Shown piece after piece: positions 8,069-16,699 of a stretch of 34,714 bases of DNA. The position numbers and the translations under genes were made by a program. How positions within the stretch are numbered: the first letter of the stretch is position 1; every line of letters starts with the position of its first letter. Origin of the DNA: Saprospiraceae bacterium (GTDB lineage: Bacteria > Bacteroidota > Bacteroidia > Chitinophagales > Saprospiraceae). Where the stretch lies: NCBI GenBank assembly GCA_026989035.1, contig JALSKB010000004.1, forward strand, positions 1-34,714, written 5' to 3'. Below the pieces are notes generated by a model. The model was not told the origin of the DNA and searched no databases. It worked only from the letters and a program-made list of their open reading frames with translations.

Positions 8069-9001
8069 TTATTTGGCGAAAGCCGGTGTTTCTTTCGTGC
8101 CTTTTTGCATGGCAATAAAGCAGTCCTCTACGGAAGGAGAGATTTCTTCCCATTGATGTTGAGGAGAGATTCCCTTTTGGTTTAGGTACTGTTCAAAATT
8201 TTTGGGGTCCAGGGGTTTTTTCATGAACAAATGCACGCTGTCTCCAAAGAGAACTGCTTTTTCCATATCGGGGTAAGCTCGAAGTTCTTCCAAGCGGCTG
8301 TACATGTCCGGAGAGCGGAAGGTATAGAGCCATCCTTCAAAGGTATCTTTCAGGCCTTGCGGTGTGTTGATGGCCATGATGTTGCCCTGCTGCATCAGGC
8401 CTACGCGATGGCAGCGTGCAGCTTCGTCCATGTAGGGCGTTGAGACGAAAATCGTTACTCCCCGCTGGCTTATACGCCCGAGGATGTCCCAGAATTCTTT
8501 TCGGGAAACCACATCTACGCCGGTGGTGGGTTCGTCCAGGAAGAGGACTTCGGGTTGGTGGATGAGTGCGCAAGACAAGGCCAGTTTTTGTTTCATTCCT
8601 CCGGAGAGTTTTCCTGCCCGGCGGTTTTCAAAAGGTTTCAGGGTGTCGTAGATTTCCCTGATTAGTTCGTAATTTTTTTCTACGCTTACGCCAAATACCT
8701 TGGCAAAGAAATGGAGGTTTTCAGCTATGCTGAGGTCTTCGTAGAGGGCGAAAACATCCGGCATGTAGCCAATGGATTTTCTTATGAGGATAAAATCTGT
8801 TTCCACATCTAAGCCCGCAACCTTAGCTTTGCCTCCGTCGGGTTTGATCAGCGTGGTTAGCATGCGGATAAGGCTGCTCTTTCCGGCCCCGTCGGGGCCT
8901 ATGAGACCAAAAATTTCTCCCTGCGGAATGTCGAGATTTACTTCGTTGACAGCAGTGAGTTGGCCGTAGCGTTTGAGCAGCCCTTCGGTTTGGATGGACA
9001 T
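8069..9001 (-). CDS. ABC ATPase matching the N-terminal half of YbhF
   Basis: The 310-residue ATPase has Walker A GPDGAGKSS at 35-43, a canonical signature LSGGMKQ at 132-138, and Walker B VLFLDEP at 152-158. The C-terminal 90 residues after the ATPase core are a short extra domain seen in exporter ATPases of this type. The last codons read AFAK-stop and lie on a copy of the iterated palindrome. It is separated by 5 bases from the HlyD-like gene upstream in the transcript. It is predicted to pair with the next ATPase to drive the two ABC-2 permeases. Confidence 0.9.
   Translation of the reverse strand: MSIQTEGLLKRYGQLTAVNEVNLDIPQGEIFGLIGPDGAGKSSLIRMLTTLIKPDGGKAKVAGLDVETDFILIRKSIGYMPDVFALYEDLSIAENLHFFAKVFGVSVEKNYELIREIYDTLKPFENRRAGKLSGGMKQKLALSCALIHQPEVLFLDEPTTGVDVVSRKEFWDILGRISQRGVTIFVSTPYMDEAARCHRVGLMQQGNIMAINTPQGLKDTFEGWLYTFRSPDMYSRLEELRAYPDMEKAVLFGDSVHLFMKKPLDPKNFEQYLNQKGISPQHQWEEISPSVEDCFIAMQKGTKETPAFAK
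8071..8084. repeat. Iterated palindrome copy
   Basis: ATTTGGCGAAAGCC. It overlaps the stop codon of the first ATPase (read AFAK-stop). Confidence 0.6.
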
Positions 9002-9006
9002 GGTGC

Positions 9007-9915
9007 TTATTTTTTTTCCGAAGACCAGTAGAGTTCTGCCGGCATGCCGATTTTGAGTTTTCCGTGGTTGGGTACGGCTACTTTTACGGCATAGACCAAA
9101 TGCACGCGTTCTTCTTTGGTTTGGATGGTTTTCGGGGTAAATTCAGCTTTGGGTGAAATCCACTGTATGGTACCCTTGTAGTCGTAGTATTCTCCGTCGG
9201 GAGCATCGATGAGCACTTTTACTTCCATGCCCGTGTGTATTTCGGGCAATTGGGTAGCACCGAGGTAGGCACGCAGGATGAGGGTGTCGAGAGGAGCTAT
9301 GACGTATAGGGGTTTCCCGGGAGTAGCCAGCTCTCCTTCTTCAGCCAGCTTGCTGAGTACTTGACCCTCTATGGGGTTTTTGATGTAGCAGCGCTGTAGT
9401 TGATCTTCCAGGGAGGCCAGTTTAGCTCGTAGTGGAGCTTCTTCACTGAGTATGGCTTGGTTGGCCTGTTGCGCCGTAGAGCGCGCTGCTGCCATTTTTT
9501 GCTCAATAATGGCTAATTGCCCGTCCAGGTCATCCAGTTGTTTTGGCGTGGCTGCTTTGCCTTCGATCAGTTTTTCCAGTCGCCGGCGTTCTTTGAGCAA
9601 AACCTCTTTTTGTTTTTGAAGGACTTTTATTTCCGGTTCGGGGTCGCGCAATTTGGCCCGCAGAGCCTGGATGGAGCGAAGCAGCTGCTGCTTTTGGAGG
9701 TAGATGGCTGTGGTGTCTATTAAGCCCACTGCTTGCCCGGTTTTCAGCTTTTGGCCCTCCTCGACTTTAAGTTGGAGAATGGGGCCTGCTACTTGAGCTG
9801 CTACGCGCACTTCATCGGCTTCGAAATTGCCGTAAGCATCTGCTCTTTTCACATCCTTGTTGCAAGCCGCTAACAGGAAAATTGTTAGGTAAAGCGGAAA
9901 GATTGACTTCTTCAT
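9007..9915 (-). CDS. HlyD/YbhG-like periplasmic adaptor lipoprotein
   Basis: The start at 9915 is chosen because it gives a lipoprotein signal (hydrophobic 4-17, lipobox LAAC with Cys18). The longer frame starting at 10029 would overlap the tolC-like gene. The 302-residue protein has a biotinyl-lipoyl-like half-motif near VAAQVAGPILQLKVEEG. A helical hairpin (about 75-175, rich in L, Q, K and E) follows, then a beta-barrel section. This is the membrane fusion protein order. It would bridge the inner-membrane ABC-2 permeases and the TolC-like channel encoded just before it, 19 bases away. Lipid anchoring at Cys18 would hold it to a membrane. Confidence 0.9.
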   Translation of the reverse strand: MKKSIFPLYLTIFLLAACNKDVKRADAYGNFEADEVRVAAQVAGPILQLKVEEGQKLKTGQAVGLIDTTAIYLQKQQLLRSIQALRAKLRDPEPEIKVLQKQKEVLLKERRRLEKLIEGKAATPKQLDDLDGQLAIIEQKMAAARSTAQQANQAILSEEAPLRAKLASLEDQLQRCYIKNPIEGQVLSKLAEEGELATPGKPLYVIAPLDTLILRAYLGATQLPEIHTGMEVKVLIDAPDGEYYDYKGTIQWISPKAEFTPKTIQTKEERVHLVYAVKVAVPNHGKLKIGMPAELYWSSEKK

Positions 9916-9934
9916 TTTGTCGTTTGGTTTGTTG

Positions 9935-11236
9935 TTAAATTGAGTGGTGGAGAAGATGAAGCAGGTGTTGTGTTTGCGTTTTTTGGAGCTGATGCCATTC
10001 CAATTGAAGTTTGCTTTGTTGTAGGGCATTCCACTTGAGTAAATAGTCGGTGGTGGTGATAACGCCTTGCTTGAGTTGGATGTCGGCCTCTTCTACCAGC
10101 TGTTGTCTGAGTTGAAGCAGCTCTTTGTCTTTGTCTATTTGTTTTTCGTAGCGTTTGATTTGCTCCCGCAGTTGTGCGTCTTCGGCCAGGTATTGTTGCT
10201 GGAGCTGGTCGCGTTCGTTGAGGATACTCCGGTTTTGCAATTGAAGCATTTCTTTTTTCCTTTTGGTTTGTTTCCAATCGATGGGTTGCCAGCTCAGTTG
10301 CAGGCCAATGATGCCGTAAGGAGAAATGTTTTCATCAAAGAAGTTTAAAGGATTGGGATAACCTATTCCGGCTTTGGCGAAAGTGGCCAGGGTAGGTTTG
10401 CGTTTGGCTTCCAGTATGCGGTTTTGTGCTTCGAGTTCCGTTTGTCGGAGAGCGAATAGCTTCATTTGCGCTCGTTGAGAAAAATCATCCGGATTTGGTG
10501 GAATCTCTATTTCCTCTGCTCGTTTGAGTTGTTTGCTGTTTTTGATGTCCAGGGCGGTGAGCAGGCTCAGCACGCGCAGGGCGCTGTTTTTATTTTGTTG
10601 GAGTTGTAGCAGCTGCGATTCCGTCTGGAGGATTTGGCCTCGCCATTCCAGCAGCTGACTTTCCAAGGCGGTTCCGGCAGCTACGGCATTTTGTAGGGCC
10701 TGTTCTCGTTCGTGCAGCGTTTTCAATCCGGTTTGTAGGATTTCTTCTTGTTTTTGCAGCAGGTGAATGCTGAAAAAGAGTTGTTGTACTTGTTTGATTG
10801 CCTCTTCTTCAGGAATTGCCAGGCTGGCCTGTTGTTGAGCTGTTCGGCTTTGCCATTCACTTTGTGCAGCTTGCAAGCGACCTCCGTCGTAGAGTATGTA
10901 TTGGGCTTCAGCGTAGAGCTGGGCCCGATATAGGGGCAGTTCAACGCCCTCAATGGGCAGGTTGGGCGGAAATTGCAGGCTGATGTTTTCGGATTGAAGG
11001 CTTCCGTTGGCGATGAGTTGTATCCGGGGCAGGCGTTGTGCATCTAAATTGGCCTGTTGCAAGGCTGCCTGTGCAGCGATGAGATCTGTGTTGCGCAGAA
11101 GCGGGAGGTTTTTCTTGGCAGCGCGATAGCAATCTTCCAGGGAATAGGTTTGTTGTATCTGCTGCCCGAAAGAAAAAAGAGGGGCGAGAACAAAGAGCAG
11201 ATGTATCGTGCTGAGAAATACTTGTTTTTGTGTCAT
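9935..11236 (-). CDS. TolC-like outer-membrane efflux protein
   Basis: The 433-residue protein has a signal peptide of about 24 residues ending SFG-QQ. The mature start TYSLEDCYRAAKKNLPLL is typical of outer-membrane efflux proteins. Two long helical repeats rich in L and Q, each with an LEAQNRILEAKR or DAQRLPRI type turn, build the tunnel, and a YGIIGLQLSWQPID segment is the usual strand near the second half. It starts one base after the tetR stop codon, which fixes it as the second gene of the operon. It supplies the outer-membrane exit duct for the exporter. Confidence 0.9.
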   Translation of the reverse strand: MTQKQVFLSTIHLLFVLAPLFSFGQQIQQTYSLEDCYRAAKKNLPLLRNTDLIAAQAALQQANLDAQRLPRIQLIANGSLQSENISLQFPPNLPIEGVELPLYRAQLYAEAQYILYDGGRLQAAQSEWQSRTAQQQASLAIPEEEAIKQVQQLFFSIHLLQKQEEILQTGLKTLHEREQALQNAVAAGTALESQLLEWRGQILQTESQLLQLQQNKNSALRVLSLLTALDIKNSKQLKRAEEIEIPPNPDDFSQRAQMKLFALRQTELEAQNRILEAKRKPTLATFAKAGIGYPNPLNFFDENISPYGIIGLQLSWQPIDWKQTKRKKEMLQLQNRSILNERDQLQQQYLAEDAQLREQIKRYEKQIDKDKELLQLRQQLVEEADIQLKQGVITTTDYLLKWNALQQSKLQLEWHQLQKTQTQHLLHLLHHSI

Positions 11237-11237
11237 T

Positions 11238-11885
11238 TCATTGGTGTTTTGTGTTGGTCAGGGCCATGTTGAGAAAAGTGCTTGCCAGCTCGATGCGTTC
11301 GTCGAGAAAGGCGTCAAATGCCCGGTTATCCATTTTGAGGAGAAGCTGCAACATGGGTTTGGCGAGAAAGGGAAATACGCAGAGTGCTATGATGTTAGTC
11401 CATAGGTGTCGAATGGGGTAGGGCGGTAGCTCTCCTTCTTTTTGCGCCTTTCTCATCTCTCGGAATAGTCTGCCGAGGACTTGTTTGGGCGATCGACCAT
11501 GCTCAGCTGCTTCGAGCTTTTGTATTTTTTCTAAAAACTGTGGCCCTCCGCTGTTCATCTCGTGCAAAACAAACAGAGGAATGTAGGGGTGCTTGCGCAA
11601 TTGGGTGATGTAGGCCTTCATGAAGGCATACAACTTTTCGCGAATGGGGCGGTCGGCCATCAACTCCTTTTCTATTTTGGGAAACATCTCTTGAATGGCC
11701 TCCATGAAAATTAGCTCGAACAATTGCTCCTTGCTGCGGAAGTAGTAGTGCAGCATGGCCTTGTTGATGCCGGCAGCATCTGCAATCTCCTGCATGCGCG
11801 TACCCGCCATACCGCGCTGTACGAAAATCCGCCGCGCCGCTTCTTTGATGCGCTCACGCGTGCTACTCCCTGTTGGTTTATCCAT
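11238..11885 (-). CDS. TetR-family repressor of the efflux operon
   Basis: The 215-residue protein has an N-terminal helix-turn-helix: TRERIKEAARRIFVQRG, then GTRMQEIADAAGINKAMLHYYFRSKEQLF. This is the standard TetR pattern. The rest is a helical ligand and dimer domain. The start at 11885 is preferred over 11912 because the extra nine codons would be encoded by the candidate operator itself. It heads the operon and probably represses itself and the exporter genes. In E. coli the analogous ybhGFSR operon is also controlled by a TetR protein (CecR). The inducer is not predictable from sequence. Confidence 0.9.
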   Translation of the reverse strand: MDKPTGSSTRERIKEAARRIFVQRGMAGTRMQEIADAAGINKAMLHYYFRSKEQLFELIFMEAIQEMFPKIEKELMADRPIREKLYAFMKAYITQLRKHPYIPLFVLHEMNSGGPQFLEKIQKLEAAEHGRSPKQVLGRLFREMRKAQKEGELPPYPIRHLWTNIIALCVFPFLAKPMLQLLLKMDNRAFDAFLDERIELASTFLNMALTNTKHQ

Positions 11886-11907
11886 ATTAACTAACTGGTT
11901 GGTTAAT
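11886..11907. promoter_or_regulatory. Candidate TetR operator
   Basis: Two half-sites, TTAACTAACT (11887-11896) and GGTTGGTTAA (11897-11906), form an inverted repeat matching at 8 of 10 positions, flanked by A and T. It abuts the tetR ATG, so binding would block transcription of the operon. Size and symmetry suit a TetR dimer. No binding data are available. Confidence 0.6.
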
Positions 11908-12007
11908 TTCAAATGAAACGCTTAGCCGTTGAGAAAGGTTGAACGGTTGTAAAAAAAAAATGAAGAAAGGACAGTTGTGGTGCATGTGGGATACTCTGCT
12001 TTATGTC

Positions 12008-12015
12008 TATCTTTG
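12008..12015 (+). promoter_or_regulatory. Bacteroidota -7 element for the VWA gene
   Basis: TATCTTTG matches TAnnTTTG exactly and lies 26 bases before the ATG at 12042. No good TTTG is found at the usual upstream distance. Its position inside the longer reading frame (from 12003) argues for the 12042 start. Confidence 0.4.
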
Positions 12016-12041
12016 CCGTTCATTCGATTCAATGGGCATTC

Positions 12042-14147
12042 ATGAGTGCGATAAGTTTTCAATATCCGACTTGGTATTTGTTGTTGTGTGTGGCTTTGGG
12101 CTTGCTGTATGCGGGGATTTTGTACTATCGCACAGGCCAAACGGATGAGCTGAAATTTGGCGAAAGCCACAGAAGAAGGGCTTTATTTCTGGGGTTTTTG
12201 AGGTTTTTAAGTGTGAGTTTGCTGGCAAGCCTTTTGTTGTCGCCTTTGCTCAAAACGGTACGCACAGAGACCCGCAAGCCTCTGCTTCTGTTGGCTCAGG
12301 ATGTTTCACAATCCATTTCTCACAGTTGGGAGCGGGCCGAAGATTCTTTGGCCTATCGCAGGTCTTTGGATAGTTTGCAAAGAGCCTTGGAAGCCCGGTA
12401 CAATCTGGAGGTTTACAGTTTTGGGGAACGTCTGCGGAGGGGCATTCCGGATACTTTTGCTGACAAGGCGACAGATATTTCGCAGGTTTTGCGCACGTTT
12501 TCCGAGCGTTACGCCCATCGGAATCCGGGGGCTATGCTCTTGTTGACCGACGGCATTTACAATAGAGGAAGCAATCCGCTTTATGCAGTGGATCAATGGG
12601 CCGCACCTGTTTTTACCGTTGCTTTAGGGGATACGGTACCTCCCCGCGATTTGCTCATCAAAGCCGTATTTCACAATAGGATTGCTTATTTAGGGGACCG
12701 TTTCAAGCTACAGGTCGATGTGTCGGCTCGACATTTGGCGGGTAAACAGACGGATTTGCGGGTCTTGCGGGGTGGGCAGGTTTTGCAGCGCATTCCTCTG
12801 ACCATTGATCGCGACAATTTTTTCAAAACAGTGGAGTTGGAGTTGCCGGCCGATCGGGTTGGCATTCAAACTTATCGTTTGGCCTTGAGTGCTTTGCCGG
12901 ATGAGTTGAGTGAGGAAAACAACCGCAAAGACTTTTTTGTAGAGGTCTTGGATGCTCGGGAGAAAATTCTCTTGTTGGCTGCTGCTCCCCATCCCGATAT
13001 AGCTGCCTTTCGGCAAATTTTGGAGACGAACAAAAATTACGAACTGGAAGTTGCTTTTTACGATGATTTGAAGGTCAAACCGCAGGATTTTGATTTGGTG
13101 ATTTTTCATCAGCTTCCGGCCGGGGGAAAGCCCATTGACAGAATGGTGAAGGCTTTGAATCAAAAGCGGGTTTCCCGTCTGTTTGTGGTGGGAACGCAGA
13201 CCGATGTGGCGGCTTTAAACCAAGTGCAAAGCTTATTGAATATTCGAGAAGGGCAGGCTGATTGGAATGAAGTGCAAGCTGTTTTGAACCCTTCCTTTGC
13301 CAGCTTCACGCTCAGTGAGCAGACGATTGAGCATTTGGATAGGTTTCCTCCTTTGTTGGCTCCTTTCGGGCAATACGAAGCAGGGGCTTCAGCCCGAATT
13401 GTGTTGTATCAAAAGATAGGTTCTGTAGTTAGTTCGTATCCACTTTGGCTGTTGGGCGAAGAAAAAGACACTAAAGTAGCGCTCATTGCCGGAGAGGGCT
13501 TTTGGAGGTGGAAGCTCTTTGACTACCTGCAATTTCAAAACTTTGACATCGTTTCGGAGCTTTTGCTCAAAACGGTGCAGTACGCCAGTTTGAAGGACGA
13601 CAAGCGTCGCTTTCGGGTCAATTTGCAAAAACAGGTTTTTGCCGAAAACGAACCTTTGCTCTTTGAGGCTCGGCTTTACAACGAAAACTACGAACTGGTT
13701 AATGAGCCGGATGCACGCCTGGTCATCAGCGATGAGCAGGGCAACAAATACGAGTACACTTTTGATAAATCCGACAGGGCTTACCGTTTGAATGCAGGGA
13801 TTTTACCTACAGGGGCCTACCATTATCAGGCCTGGGTAGAAGATCAGGGTCAGCGTTTGGATTTTTCCGGACGTTTTAGCGTAGAGCCTTTGCAGTTGGA
13901 GTGGTATGATCTACAGGCCCGGCATGCCATGTTGCATCTGTTGAGCAAGCGAACAGGCGGCCGATTGTTCTATCCCGATCAGCTTGGCGATTTGAGAATG
14001 CAATTGGATAGCTTGCCCTCCTTGAAACCCGTCCTGTATCGCTCTACCCGCACGCGGGAAGCCATTCACCTGAAGGCTGTGTTTTTCTTTCTTCTCACTT
14101 TGCTGGCTTTGGAGTGGTTTTTGCGGCGGTATTGGGGCTCGTATTGA
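12042..14147 (+). CDS. VWA-fold membrane protein
   Basis: The 701-residue protein has transmembrane helices at about 8-29 and 46-70, then an extracytoplasmic region, then a C-terminal helix at about 679-697. The region after the second helix carries a metal-ion-dependent adhesion site: DVSQS at 87-91 and LLTDG ending at 171, so the von Willebrand A fold is likely intact. The middle (about 310-430) contains a Rossmann-like stretch beginning EKILLLAAAPHPD, resembling glutamine-amidotransferase-like folds. Large proteins of this plan are common in Bacteroidota and are usually named BatA-like or VWA membrane protein, but no MoxR ATPase or Bat gene lies nearby. Function is unknown. Start choice rests on the promoter match and the position of the first helix. 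Confidence 0.75.
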   Translation: MSAISFQYPTWYLLLCVALGLLYAGILYYRTGQTDELKFGESHRRRALFLGFLRFLSVSLLASLLLSPLLKTVRTETRKPLLLLAQDVSQSISHSWERAEDSLAYRRSLDSLQRALEARYNLEVYSFGERLRRGIPDTFADKATDISQVLRTFSERYAHRNPGAMLLLTDGIYNRGSNPLYAVDQWAAPVFTVALGDTVPPRDLLIKAVFHNRIAYLGDRFKLQVDVSARHLAGKQTDLRVLRGGQVLQRIPLTIDRDNFFKTVELELPADRVGIQTYRLALSALPDELSEENNRKDFFVEVLDAREKILLLAAAPHPDIAAFRQILETNKNYELEVAFYDDLKVKPQDFDLVIFHQLPAGGKPIDRMVKALNQKRVSRLFVVGTQTDVAALNQVQSLLNIREGQADWNEVQAVLNPSFASFTLSEQTIEHLDRFPPLLAPFGQYEAGASARIVLYQKIGSVVSSYPLWLLGEEKDTKVALIAGEGFWRWKLFDYLQFQNFDIVSELLLKTVQYASLKDDKRRFRVNLQKQVFAENEPLLFEARLYNENYELVNEPDARLVISDEQGNKYEYTFDKSDRAYRLNAGILPTGAYHYQAWVEDQGQRLDFSGRFSVEPLQLEWYDLQARHAMLHLLSKRTGGRLFYPDQLGDLRMQLDSLPSLKPVLYRSTRTREAIHLKAVFFFLLTLLALEWFLRRYWGSY
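12155..12168. repeat. Iterated palindrome copy
   Basis: ATTTGGCGAAAGCC in the VWA gene, read KFGESH. Confidence 0.6.
13005..13018. repeat. Iterated palindrome copy
   Basis: Complement orientation in the VWA gene, read AFRQI. Confidence 0.6.
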
Positions 14148-14204
14148 GGGCCGGCAGAATCTTTTTTGCCGTCCAATGCTTTGTTTTGAAAACTCCCGGC
14201 TTTG

Positions 14205-14238
14205 TTTGGGCTGAACCATTCCGGTTGAGGTATGTTCT
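14205..14238 (+). promoter_or_regulatory. Possible promoter for the ABC exporter
   Basis: TTTG (14205-14208), a 22-base spacer, and TATGTTCT (14231-14238), which departs from TAnnTTTG at two positions. It would start transcription almost at the ATG at 14245. Confidence 0.3.
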
Positions 14239-14244
14239 AAACGC

Positions 14245-16029
14245 ATGAAAGAGCTTTTTGCCCTGAATAGCTATCTTTGGCGTTATCGCTATCGCTTGTT
14301 GATAGGGACGATTTTTGTCATTGCTTCCAATTATTTCAGGGTATTGCAACCCCAGGTGATTCGCCAGGCCCTGGATGTCATTTTTGAAGATCTGCGCTTT
14401 TTTTCTCTTTTTGAGGGCTTTTCCCATCGGGCTGTTTTGCTGAAAGAATTGGGAAAGGTTTTGTCGGTTTTCGGATTGGCCGTAGTGGTTTTGGCCTTGG
14501 TCATGGGTTTCTTTATGTACTGGATGCGCCAAACGGTGATTTATATGTCGCGCCTGGTGGAGCGGGATTTACGCAACGACATTTTCCGGCATTATGAGCG
14601 CTTGAGCCCGGCCTTTTACAAGCGTCGCAGTACCGGCGACTTGATGTCCCGAATAGCGGAAGACGTCTCCAAAGTACGCATGTACGTGGGCCCTGTGTTG
14701 ATGTACAGCGTGAACCTTTTGTTCTTGTTTTTTTTTGTGATTGGTTCCATGTTGCGGGTCAACGGGCAGTTGACTTTCTACAGCTTGTTGCCGTTGCCTT
14801 TGTTGTCGATATCCATTTATTATGTGAGCAACATCATCAATAAACGCAGTGAACGCATTCAGCGTCAATTGGCCCGTTTGAATTCGATAGCTCAGGAGGT
14901 GTATTCGGGCATACGAGTCGTTAAGGCTTACGTTCGGGAGCGTTTTTTTGTCGATTATTTTGCTGAGGAAAGCGAGAATTATAAGCGGAATGCCATGCAC
15001 CTGGCCAAGATTGACGCTTTCTTCCGGCCTCTGATGATTTTGTTGATTGGCCTGAGCATTATCATTACCGTCTATGTGGGAGCGCGAGAAGTGGTACAAG
15101 GCCGCATTAGCCCGGGTAATGTAGCCGAGTTTGTCCTCTATGTGAGTATGTTGACCTGGCCGGTTACCGCCATTGGTTGGATTGCTTCTATCGTTCAACA
15201 GGCGGCGGCTTCGCAAAAGCGCATCAATGAAATCTTGAGGATTAAGCCGGAGATTACTTCCCCGGAACAGCGAGAAGAATCCGTTTCTCTGCAGGGCCAT
15301 ATTGCGTTTAAGGCAGTTACCTTTACGTATCCGGATACGGGCATTACGGCTCTACAAGACGTGAGTTTTGATTTGCCGGCAGGCAGTAAGCTGGCTATTG
15401 TAGGGCAGACGGGTTCGGGCAAGAGTACTTTGGCGGAACTTTTGGAGCGCATGTACGATGTCAGTGCCGGAAGCATAACGATTGATGGGCGGGATATTCG
15501 GGAATATCCCTTGGAATTCTTGCGGCAAAACATCGGCTATGCCCCACAGGACGTATTTCTCTTTTCGGATACGGTAGCCAACAACATTCGCTTTGGCAAA
15601 CCGGATGCGCAGCAAGAAGAGATAGAGGCCTATGCTCGTTATGCCGCCGTGTACAAAGACATTTTGCATTTGCCGAAAGGCTTTGAAACCCAGGTAGGTG
15701 AACGAGGGGTCAGCCTTTCCGGAGGGCAAAAACAGCGAATTTCCCTGGCTCGGGCGCTTATCAAAAGGCCCCGTATTCTCTTGTTGGACGATGCCCTCTC
15801 GGCAGTAGATTCCGAAACGGAAAAGGAAATTTTGGAGTACTTACAGGGAGAAATGGAAGGTAAAACGACCATCATCATCACCCATCGCATCTTTTCCCTT
15901 TTGTCGTTCGACAAAATCATCGTTTTGGCTCAGGGGCGTATTGTTGAAGAGGGTACGCATGAAGAGCTGTTGCTCCGGCAAGGCTATTACGCAGCTATGT
16001 ATGAACAGCAAATGCGACAAAGGGTTTGA
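14245..16029 (+). CDS. MsbA-like ABC exporter (fused TMD-NBD)
   Basis: The 594-residue half-transporter has six transmembrane helices in residues 1 to about 320, followed by a nucleotide-binding domain. Walker A GQTGSGKST lies at about 387, LSGGQ at about 491, Walker B ILLLDDALSAVD at about 513, and the switch histidine in IITHR at about 547. All catalytic motifs are intact. It would work as a homodimer, since no partner half-transporter is adjacent. Proteins of this group flip lipids or export drugs or peptides, and the substrate cannot be read here. A T-tailed terminator follows, so it is probably a single-gene unit. Confidence 0.9.
   Translation: MKELFALNSYLWRYRYRLLIGTIFVIASNYFRVLQPQVIRQALDVIFEDLRFFSLFEGFSHRAVLLKELGKVLSVFGLAVVVLALVMGFFMYWMRQTVIYMSRLVERDLRNDIFRHYERLSPAFYKRRSTGDLMSRIAEDVSKVRMYVGPVLMYSVNLLFLFFFVIGSMLRVNGQLTFYSLLPLPLLSISIYYVSNIINKRSERIQRQLARLNSIAQEVYSGIRVVKAYVRERFFVDYFAEESENYKRNAMHLAKIDAFFRPLMILLIGLSIIITVYVGAREVVQGRISPGNVAEFVLYVSMLTWPVTAIGWIASIVQQAAASQKRINEILRIKPEITSPEQREESVSLQGHIAFKAVTFTYPDTGITALQDVSFDLPAGSKLAIVGQTGSGKSTLAELLERMYDVSAGSITIDGRDIREYPLEFLRQNIGYAPQDVFLFSDTVANNIRFGKPDAQQEEIEAYARYAAVYKDILHLPKGFETQVGERGVSLSGGQKQRISLARALIKRPRILLLDDALSAVDSETEKEILEYLQGEMEGKTTIIITHRIFSLLSFDKIIVLAQGRIVEEGTHEELLLRQGYYAAMYEQQMRQRV
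15668..15681. repeat. Iterated palindrome copy
   Basis: ATTTGCCGAAAGGC in the ABC exporter, read HLPKGF. This peptide is also normal for the family, so chance is possible here. Confidence 0.45.
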
Positions 16030-16040
16030 GCCGATGTAAG

Positions 16041-16079
16041 GGCTTGGAAAACAAATTATTTTTCCAGGCCGTTTTTTTT
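16041..16079 (+). terminator. Rho-independent terminator after the ABC exporter
   Basis: GGCTTGGAAAA (16041-16051) pairs with TTTTCCAGGCC (16060-16070) through one G-T wobble, and eight T follow at 16072-16079. It lies 11 bases after the stop codon. Confidence 0.8.
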
Positions 16080-16107
16080 GCAAGAACAATAGAAAGTTAT
16101 ACATTTG
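16077..16107 (+). promoter_or_regulatory. Promoter for the DUF3276 gene
   Basis: TTTG at 16077-16080, a 19-base spacer, and TACATTTG at 16100-16107 match the Bacteroidota consensus in sequence and spacing. The untranslated leader would be about 70 bases. The -33 box overlaps the tail of the preceding terminator. Confidence 0.6.
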
Positions 16108-16183
16108 TCCCGAGATTTATTGGTGAAAGTGCAACCTGAGCAATGGGTTGACGACTATATTTTCTAACCAAACTTAGCGTAAA

Positions 16184-16636
16184 GTGGATTTTGAGAATAC
16201 TGACAGGAGGCCGGATACCGTGTACTCTAAGCGTTTGCGTGCAGGTCGCAGACGTACTTACTTTTTCGATGTGCGCAAAACCAAGGGTGACGATTATTAC
16301 GTAACCCTTACCGAGAGTACCCGACGCTTTGATGGCAATGGCTTTGAACGCCACAAAATTTTCTTGTATAAGGAAGATTTCAACCGCTTTTTGGCTGATC
16401 TGGAAGAGGCCATCAATTACGTAAAAACCGAATTGATGCCCGATTACGACTATGACGAGTTTACTCGTCGGCAGGAGGAATGGGAAGCTCAGCAGGCTGC
16501 CCTGGCCGAAAGCGGTGAACAGCAGGTGCAAGAACCTCAACCGTCTGAACCCGAGTCGGCTGATGAGCATGGCGGAGATGATGGGCAGGAAGGAGAAGAA
16601 CCGCCCATCCAGTCTGAAGACGATATGACGTGGTAG
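16184..16636 (+). CDS. DUF3276 PUR-alpha-like nucleic-acid-binding protein
   Basis: The 150-residue protein has one PUR-type domain in residues 13-90: YSKRLRAGRRRTYFFDVR, then YYVTLTESTRRF and FERHKIFLYKEDFNRF. This is characteristic of the Bacteroidota DUF3276 family, whose fold binds single-stranded DNA or RNA. The C-terminal 60 residues are acidic and low-complexity (E, Q, D, P), probably disordered. It is flanked by its own promoter and a downstream hairpin, so it is likely transcribed alone. Related single-repeat PUR proteins are dimers. The physiological target is unknown. Confidence 0.88.
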   Translation: MDFENTDRRPDTVYSKRLRAGRRRTYFFDVRKTKGDDYYVTLTESTRRFDGNGFERHKIFLYKEDFNRFLADLEEAINYVKTELMPDYDYDEFTRRQEEWEAQQAALAESGEQQVQEPQPSEPESADEHGGDDGQEGEEPPIQSEDDMTW

Positions 16637-16650
16637 GATACCATGAATGT

Positions 16651-16673
16651 AGGCAGAGGCAGAGCCTCTGCCT
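16651..16673 (+). terminator. Terminator-like hairpin after DUF3276
   Basis: AGGCAGAGGC (16651-16660) pairs perfectly with GCCTCTGCCT (16664-16673) across a 3-base loop, followed by TTCGTTTATT. It lies between the DUF3276 stop and the fbp start. Confidence 0.65.
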
Positions 16674-16699
16674 TTCGTTTATTCCACAAGTTATACACC

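Noticed and set aside
7295-9001. The two ATPase genes as one frameshifted YbhF gene
   Set aside because: Each has its own start, stop and complete Walker motifs, with a 15-base gap. They look like two intact genes.
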